Made by a program: the position numbers and the translations under genes. A stretch of DNA of 64,000 bases from Micractinium sp. NFX-FRZ (Eukaryota > Chlorophyta > Trebouxiophyceae > Chlorellales > Chlorellaceae), in assembly GCA_029339195.1 (NCBI GenBank), contig JAPTJF010000233.1, positions 1 to 64,000 of the forward strand, given 5' to 3'. The notes under the pieces were generated by a model that worked only from the letters and a program-made list of their open reading frames with translations, was not told the DNA's origin and did not search any database. This document shows positions 57,420-64,000 of the stretch, in pieces; position 1 is the stretch's first letter; each line of letters starts with the position of its first letter.

Positions 57420-60400
57420 ATGGCGCAGGCCGCCGACTTCTTGCCGGCTTGGTGCTTGGGGGCAGTGGAGGACCGAGACTGCACCATCGTGCTTCAGCTG
57501 GCGGCAGACACATCCGCGGCATCAGCAGCTGCGCCGCGCACAGATGCTGCATCCGGCAGCGGGGCAAGGGTTGACACAACAGCAACAGGGGGTGGAGACA
57601 AGGATGAGGCAGAGGGGCAGCATGCGGCCGGGGGCAAGGGCAAGCAGCGTCGGCGCGCACAGGTGGGACGTTCTGCTTGCCGTGCGATGCATAGAGGGGG
57701 CAGCTGGGCACACACAGCACGCACCCATGTGGATCTCACCAAAACGACCACACATGTCCTGCTGTCACGGTGGTCTGCAATTTCGTGCAATCAAACGGCC
57801 AGGCGACTGACTCAGGCTGCTGCCTGCAGGCTCTTCGGGCAGTGCATGCAGTGTTGCACGCGGCTGCTCGCATGCTCACTCGCTGTTGCCAGCTGTCGCC
57901 CTCATCCTCAGTGTCTGCAGGCCGGCACAGAGGAGCCCACAAGCAAAAGGGCCAGGCCGGACTCGGCGGCGCCAGCGGCAGCGACAATGCCCGAGGAGGC
58001 AGATGCAGCGCTCCACAGGCTGCCAGCCTGCTCTGTGGTGCTCAAGCTGTTCTCACCCAAGTTCAGGTCAGCAGGCACAGCATGCGCTCGTGTCATCCGG
58101 CAGGACGTGCTGTCAGCCTCGCTGCTGGGTATCGCATCGTACCAAACTGCAGATATGCGATCTGTTCGACACCACCGCGGGCCATCTGCCTGCCTGCCCT
58201 CCCGCCCTGCTGCTGGGCACCTGCCTGTCCCCTGCCTGCAGCCTGGCAGCCCACTGCATGCCTGCCCGCACGTCCTCATGCGTTATTAACAGTTCCCTGC
58301 CTTGAACCTCCTGCTGCCCAACCCTGCAGGGACTGGGCGGAGCGTTGGGCCGACGGAGGTGCCGCCGCCAAGGAGTATGTGGTGCAGTGCCGGGACGAGG
58401 AGGAGGTTGGCGGCATGCGCCTGCTGCTGGGCTTCATGCACAGCATGGGCAAGGATCTGCCCACAGGTGGGCCGTGGGGGCACGCCATGGTCGGTGGTGA
58501 AGGGAGGTGCAGAGGCAGCTTGGGCAGATGAGAAGGGGGGCAGGCAGGCAGGCAAGGCAGGCATGCAAGGCAGGTGGGCAGGAGGGCGGGCAGGCGGCAG
58601 GCGGGCAGGCGGGCAGGCGGGTGGGCACGCGGATGGGCTGTCAGGCAGGCAAGCAAGTAGAGCATCCTAGCTCGCCTCTCTCTGGCCATTTTGCCCCTTG
58701 ACCGCCTCTCCTTTGCTCCCTGGCCCCCTGCCACCTTCTGCAGACCCTGGCGAGCTGCTGCAGCTGCTGCTGGCGGGGCGCGAGCATGCCGTGGAGGCGG
58801 CTGTGCTGGCCTGCACGCAGCGGCTGCAGGAGCAGGTGCCTCTGCCTCTGGCTGCCGACCTGTCACTCTGCCTGTGCTCCTAGGCCCGCCCAGTGCGCTC
58901 GTTTTGACTGCATTTGGCACCTCGCTCTCCTGTCAAAGTCCCAGGCGTGCTGAGCATGGCATCATGTTGAATCAACCCTGCTTGCCTACTTCCCCGGCTG
59001 CAGGTGCCCACTCTTGAAGCCGCTGCCTGCATGCGCCTGCTGGCTGAGCTGGCCACCGGCGCCTCGGGGGACGACAGGATCCAGGCAGCCGCAGACACGC
59101 TGACCTCCGCCTGCCACAGCCAGCTGTGCCAGCTGCTGGCGCAGCCGCGGGACGAGGGCAACCCGTGGGATGAGGAGGAGAAGCAGCTGCTGGTACACCT
59201 CCTGGGTCCCCTGCAGGACATGATGAACGACCGGCGCCTGCGGGAGCTGTGGTGCAGCCTCAGCCTGGAGCTCCTGCGGGTGACCTGGGCTAGTCTGGGA
59301 AAGCTTGGGGGTGATGCGCACCACGCGGCTGCTCCCTGTGGGCATTCCAGCCTGCCTGCCTGTGCACATCTGCATTCCTGCCTTGACCGCTGCCTCGATC
59401 GCATCCCTTTGACATCCGTGGCGGCGCCTGAGCTGTGCACTGCCAAAACACACTGCAGGACTGCATGCTGGATGACGCACACGTCAGCGCCGACTGCGAG
59501 ATCACAGGTGACCCGGCCGCTCCACCGCTTCCCTCCTACCTTCCCTCCTTCCCTCCTTCCCTCCCTCGATCTTTCCAACCGGGAGGCGGGCAGCAGTGAC
59601 ACCCCCACGTGCGCCCTGTCTTTCATGTGCATGTTGAAATGCCTGCTGCACCAGCTGCCTGCCTTGGTTCAAGGCTCTGCAAAGCCGCCTGCACTCAGCC
59701 GCACCTTTGCATGTGTGCCCTGCAGTGCTGGCTGCCTGCCTGCACTGGATGGAGGCGCCGCAGCGGCACACACAACCCTTTGATGAGGCAGAGGTCTTCA
59801 GCAAGATTCGCTTCCCTGCCATCTCTGCCAGCATTCTGTTCAACCTCCACGACAGCTTCCCAGGCTTGCAGCATTTCGACCCCGACAAAGAGCTGCTGCT
59901 GCGTGCGGTGAGGCGATGCAGGATACGTTGTGCATCACTTCCCTGTGCATTGCTCTGTGTATTGTTCTGTGTATTGCAGGAGTTCACCGTTCTGAACGGC
60001 TACAAAACAGGCCCGTCCTGCCTCCCTTGCATAGCACCATTGTATATGCGTACGCTACGCGCCGCCTGAAGCGGCTCCTGCCCGCCTCTGCAGATTTCTT
60101 CTGCTGCCGAGCCAGGCATCTGGGACGACCTGCGGGACGCAATGGCAGCCCCCGACCCACCGCAACCGATTCTAGTGCTCAGGCAGCAGTGCGAGCGCTG
60201 GTGGCTGCCCCGCCCCGCCCCGCAGCCGTCCCGCTGGCCCGCCCCTGCCGTGTTCCGCTTCCAGGTGTGTGCAGTGCAGCGGGGGGTGGGGGTGGGGGTG
60301 GGGGGGTTGCATGCCAGCAGGGTCAGGCGAGGGGCGGCGTGGGGCGCCTGGCGAGCAGGTGTTGATTGCAGGGCGGTTGGGTGGGGGGCCGTTAAAGCAG

Positions 60401-61193
60401 AAGGCAGGCACTTTATCACCGCTGCTCTCCTCCACAACTCTGCCCTGCAGTGCAGCAAGGGTGCTGTCGACGGCGCGAAGATCGTTGTGTCAGCAGGATC
60501 CTTCTGTTGGGGCGGCTACTTCTGGCATGTGCAGATCCAGAGCTTGGCAAACAGCAACACAGGCATCTTTCTGCGCCCTTCCAAGGACCCGAAAAAGATC
60601 CACTCCGTGGCCTCTGCCACCCGGGGGTGTCAAGCTCTCTACAGCTCCGAGGTATGCGCGTTGCAAGTCGTGGTAGCACGGGGGGCGGGCATCTCATGCA
60701 GAAACTGGAACATCACACCAGCCGCCCACTGGAGTGTGTCGGGGGCTGCAGATGCCGGTACTAGTACTGCCGATGCGTGTGCTGTGCGTCTCCTAGCGCT
60801 GCTGCAAAGGCTGATACTGATACTGCCGATGCGTGTGCCGATGCAAACCGCTGCCGGTGCTGTGGGTCTACTCACGCTGCTGCGCGCTGTTGCCATGCTG
60901 TCGGCGCAGCCATTGGGAAATCTGCCGTTGACGCTGCCAGACAACCATGTTCCGTGCAGGTGGCCTATTCCATCTCCCTGGGCACCACCAAGCGGGATGC
61001 TGAGGTGCAGATCCGAGGTGTGCGGAGGTTTTGTTTGGCTCACCCGGGCTGGGGCCGTGGTGGCGTCATCGATCACACGACAGCAGACAAGCCCCTGCTC
61101 AGCTGGGATGCCTTCTGGGGTGAGGGCACCTCCCCCTACTGCAAGGATGGCATCGTGCAGGGGCTGGTCACTCTTTCCGCAGCCGGAAGCTGA
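57420..61193 (+). CDS. BTB-BACK protein with C-terminal MATH-like domain
   Basis: Eleven exons: 57420-57662, 57921-58066, 58330-58466, 58744-58835, 59004-59279, 59459-59507, 59726-59907, 59980-60049, 60116-60264, 60451-60651 and 60960-61193, giving 592 codons. The junction between exons 8 and 9 is the least certain. The start (MAQAADFLPAWCLGAVEDRD) leads into a split BTB fold interrupted by a basic, nuclear-signal-like linker (KGKQRRRAQ, SKRARPDS). VVLKLFSPKFRDWAERW and EEEVGGMRLLLGFMHSMGKD match its second half. A BACK-like helical part follows (EAEVFSKIRFPAISASILF). The C-terminus (AGSFCWGGYFWHVQIQS, RRFCLAHPGWGRGGVID) resembles a MATH/TRAF fold. Such proteins are usually CUL3 ubiquitin-ligase adaptors. 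The target is unknown. Confidence 0.75.
58530..58640. repeat. GGCA-rich tetranucleotide tract
   Basis: Degenerate run of GGCAGGC/GGCGGGC units in intron 3 of the BTB gene. Confidence 0.7.
60735..60900. repeat. Internal tandem duplication in a BTB intron
   Basis: A unit of about 75 bp built on TACTGCCGATGCGTGTGC and ending in GCGCTGCTGC/ACGCTGCTGC is duplicated and diverged in intron 10. Confidence 0.55.
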
Positions 61194-61675
61194 GGCACAG
61201 CTGCGCAGACGGGGCAGCTTCCACCTGGCTTCCACGCAGCGTCCTTGCCTTGCACTGCTGCTGGCAGGCGCTGGCCAAGGCGCCAGGAAGTGTATTTGAC
61301 TCGCGAATTCAAATAGAACGACGCCTCTTGTGACTGCACATTCTTTGCCACTTGTTTCTGTGTGCGCTGCAGCTGCGGTCCTGCCGCCGCTGCCCTGCTG
61401 AGAAAGCGGGGTGAGCGCACGTGCCCTGCTTGCCCCACACTGCCTGTGAATGTCCTACGGCTGTTTCTGCAATCAAGTTTGATTGTAACGTCTCGTGCCT
61501 CTCGGATTGGGCGGTCACGGGTGACAGGCGTGGGGAAGCTGGCTGAGTGTGCAGCATCCCAGAATGGGGCGCCTTGGACAGCGATAGAAGAAGGGGACCT
61601 TACGGCGCCTCCTTCTCCTGTTCTCTCCTCTTCCCCTCCTTGGACCGCCCCCACAAGACTCTCCAGCCAGCCACC
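61194..61675. other. Intergenic interval, BTB 3' UTR and KGG-gene promoter
   Basis: The two genes run in the same direction. A TGTAA at 61484 closes the first unit. No exon is supported between them. Confidence 0.45.
61484..61488 (+). terminator. TGTAA poly(A) signal of the BTB gene
   Basis: TGTAA 290 nt after the stop codon at 61193. Confidence 0.5.
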
Positions 61676-62792
61676 ATGTCTTCTGAGTGAGTCCAGGGAG
61701 GGTGCAGCCTGCGGGAGGGCGGGAGGCCTTGGGGCAGGTGCCTCCCTCGGATGGGGCGCCCTTCTGGGACGTGCCTGCCCCTCCAGCCGCCTTGGACGCT
61801 ATCAACGGGCAGCCACTGGGCGAGGCTGTGACAGCGTCGCCCGGGGGTTCAGTGAGTCGCCGTCGCCGCGTCAGAACCAGGTTCCCAACGCCTTCCCTCC
61901 CCTCCCCTCCCCTCCCCTCCCTCAGGCAGAAGGAGGGTACTGTTGAGCGCCAGGCCGTGGAAGGCCAAGAGACGGCCACAGGCATGCAGAAGGAGACGGT
62001 GAGTGGGCGGTGGTAGGGGTAGGGATTTGGGAGGTCCAAACACCGCACACACCCAGGGGCCGTGCATTTGTCCTCCCGTCATCTCCGACTTCCCCTGTCC
62101 TCCCTTCTGCCCTGCAGTTTGGCACCGGCACTGCCGCCCAGGCCGAGGCCGGCAAGAAGGGAGGTGAGCGGACGCTCTTACTCGCAGAACACTGGTCGCA
62201 TCCAGTGTTGATCCCTTGTCCATGAACTGTCGTGCTACGTGTTGGCGACCTCTGTGCTCGACCCCCTTTGAATGGGCTTGAGCGGGCAGTGGTCGTTGAC
62301 GCTTAGTTTATTCACACGAGGTTCACGGAAAATGGCTCGGGCCTCCCATCTCCATTCTACATGTGCCCACACGCTCTGCACAGCAGCCCGCATCGTCCGT
62401 TCGGGTATTGTGCACGCAGAAACCGCTAGCACGCTTCTGGTAAACCTGCTTACCCAACCACTCTCCCCATCTTTTCCCTTGTGCCCTGCAGGCGAGCGCG
62501 CCAAGGAGCTGGGTGCTGGCATCGTGAGTGCCTGCCAGTGCAGTGCTGCCTGGTGCTTGCTGTCGTGGGCGTGGCCGACGGAGCCTGTGGGAGACTGGAT
62601 GGTATGTGTGCTCCTTCTGACCAGTTTCCGTTGGTCAAACCCAAGTCGTTGCCTTGACACACTCACCCAGCCACTAACCACTTGCCCATTCCCACTTCGC
62701 CCATCCCATCTCCCACCCCCTCCCAGATGGCCGACCCTAGCGGCTACGGCAAAAAGGGGGGTGAGGCGCGTGGCGGTACCGAGCAGGAGTGA
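61676..62792 (+). CDS. Small KGG-repeat / LEA-like stress protein
   Basis: Five exons, 61676-61686 (11 nt with the ATG), 61926-61998, 62118-62163, 62492-62523 and 62727-62792, join in phase to 75 residues. The protein is very hydrophilic and lacks Cys and Trp. It contains two KGG motifs, AEAGKKGGERAKELG and SGYGKKGGEARGG. The second also resembles the GYxEMGRKGG motif of group-1 LEA (Em) proteins, and KGG motifs occur in bacterial stress-induced proteins. Such proteins are thought to protect cells during drying or osmotic stress, and here that role is inferred. A pyrimidine tract of CCCTC repeats precedes the exon 2 acceptor. A TGTAA lies about 207 nt after the stop. Confidence 0.7.
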
Positions 62793-63170
62793 GGCAGCCT
62801 GCAATCCGGCGGTGCCTGCCAGCGTGCACGTCGCTGCCGGGCTGGCCCTGAATCCTCTTGGACCCTGACTCTGCATCTGATCCGTAAAGTTTCCGCACAC
62901 CCACGACCACCACCCATTTTGCCAGTGCCCCGTGCCTGTTGCGTGCACCCGCTGCGCAGCACAAGCTGCCAGCCGGCATCGTTGACAGCTGTTGACCCTG
63001 TAAATAGTCCCCAGACCACCTCATATGACAAGGACACATGGCAGTGAGAGCAGTGGCAGTGGGGGAAAGGAGAGGAAACGAAGTCAGTGCAGAGACTCTA
63101 GCAGGGAGGTGCGAGCTGGAAGGGAAAGTTGACGGTTCGGCTGGAATACAGTTTGAGCAGCCGCCGTAGA
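62793..63170. other. Convergent intergenic interval
   Basis: Separates the KGG gene (plus) and the CCDC25 homologue (minus). It holds the plus-strand poly(A) signal. No exact TGTAA for the minus strand was found. Confidence 0.4.
62999..63003 (+). terminator. TGTAA poly(A) signal of the KGG gene
   Basis: TGTAA about 207 nt after the stop codon at 62792. Confidence 0.55.
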
Positions 63171-64000
63171 TCACATGAAGTCGTCCTCGTAGTCCTCTGC
63201 CCGCTCATACTTCTCCCGCAGCTCCCCCGCCGTCACCATCGCCTCCTCCCGCATGATGTGCTTGTAGTCTGGGGGGAGAGTGGGTGTATGGGGCGGGGGA
63301 GGGGTGGGGTGTCGTTTGCATGAGGGAGGCGGCTGGCGGTGATAGTTTACGGGTGGCTAGGGCACGGTCGGGACGGAGGCAGACGGGCAGCCGCCAACAC
63401 CCCACCGCGCACACAGAGGCCGGGCATTGCGTGTGGATGGGGCGCTGCGGAGTGCTGCAGGCGGGGAGGTGACAGGCAGACAGCACCGGCCGCCCATCCC
63501 ATGCTGCCCACCCTCGCCCAGGCCTGCACGCACCCAGCATGTCCTGCTGCCGCCGCTGCTCCTCCTTCTCCTCCTTCTCGCTCTTCTTCTGCACCTGCAG
63601 CCGCCAGCGCCGACCAATGCGCACAAGGGGAGGGACGCAAGGGTCAGGCAGCTGAGCATGCAGGGCAGGCGTGGACCAGCGCGCCTGACCTCTGCGGCTC
63701 CGACCGCGCAGCCGGTGCGACGGCCAAGCCGCAGCAATAGACACCAGTTAAAGCAGCCAGCGGGCTGGGAGCAGCGCACGGATCCTGGCGTGGGTGCACA
63801 AACCAGCATGGCCGGCACGCCAGGGTGCTGCTCAGCCAGCAGGAGAGTCTCACCGCCGCCTCCGCCTTCCGCTTCCCCGTCTGCTCCTTCTCCCACGCCG
63901 TCCGCTCTGCCGCCAGGTCCGGGAACTTCTCCTCCTGCAGGGGGATGGACGAGAACATGGTACTGGACCGGCTTGCTGAGGGCCGGGTTGCTGAGGGTTA
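63171..64000 (-). CDS. CCDC25: CCDC25 homologue, C-terminal part (runs off window)
   Basis: The last three exons are in the window: 63934-63854, 63594-63534 and 63268-63171, all in phase. They encode EEKFPDLAAERTAWEKEQ, then the charged coiled coil KKSEKEEKEEQRRQQ, then DYKHIMREEAM and the acidic C-terminus DYEDDFM. The FPDLAAE motif, the coiled coil and the acidic ...FM end are diagnostic of CCDC25/yeast Jlp2, whose N-terminal NFACT-R (DUF814) domain lies outside the window beyond 64000. The human protein has been described as a DNA sensor at the membrane. The algal role is not known, and the family is linked by domain to ribosome quality-control NFACT proteins. Confidence 0.85.

Noticed and set aside
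57063..58289. Plus-strand open frame of 408 codons over the BTB start
   Set aside because: Runs through clear introns of the BTB gene. Only the 57420-57662 part is coding in the model.
1..64000. tRNA, rRNA or other structured RNA genes
   Set aside because: No tRNA arm pattern, rRNA core sequence or snRNA-like box was recognised on either strand by reading. A covariance-model search was not possible.

Overview
The window looks like nuclear DNA of a GC-rich unicellular green alga, most likely a trebouxiophyte of the Chlorella/Micractinium kind. The basis is very high GC in coding and non-coding DNA, genes cut into many short exons by GT-AG introns (acceptors nearly always CAG, a few GC-AG donors), Ala/Gln/Pro-rich low-complexity tracts, and TGTAA, the usual green-algal poly(A) signal, downstream of most stop codons. 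Gene models were built by hand by joining exons with consistent splice phase. For most models the exon lengths sum to a multiple of three, which is the main internal check. Names rest on recognisable motifs, not on database searches.

Left part (1-20.5 kb): lineage-specific and repeat-rich. A SET-domain gene (319-2258, +) is followed by diverged repeats. A small coiled-coil gene (4843-5698, -) has a partial inverted copy facing the other way (to 7381, +). A pseudogene with one nonsense codon and one frameshift follows (7989-9918, -), then about 3 kb of repeats without a convincing gene. Two unrecognised multi-exon genes then diverge from a 261-bp gap (13036-16271, - and 16533-20441, +).

Middle (21-49 kb): a 24-exon OSCA/TMEM63-like membrane protein gene, a plastid-type FAD oxidoreductase, and four genes in a row on the minus strand: the cytosolic Fe-S assembly factor NAR1, an OMA1-like M48 zinc protease, a rhomboid protease, and a gamma-glutamylcyclotransferase-fold protein.

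Right part (49-64 kb): an RNA polymerase I RPA34-like gene with a four-copy minisatellite in its second intron, an MscS-type channel, a very small minus-strand gene, a BTB-BACK-MATH-like protein, a small KGG/LEA-like hydrophilic protein, and the 3' end of a CCDC25 homologue running off the window.

There is no operon logic as in bacteria. Neighbours are mostly unrelated housekeeping genes with gaps of 260-800 bp and several divergent or convergent pairs. The most unusual pattern is that introns of three adjacent genes (FAD oxidoreductase, NAR1, OMA1) carry tandem, partly decayed duplications of exon-intron junctions, so each contains extra copies of a splice site with its flanking exon end. 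A second pattern is a related C-terminal helical module at three loci in the first 16 kb.
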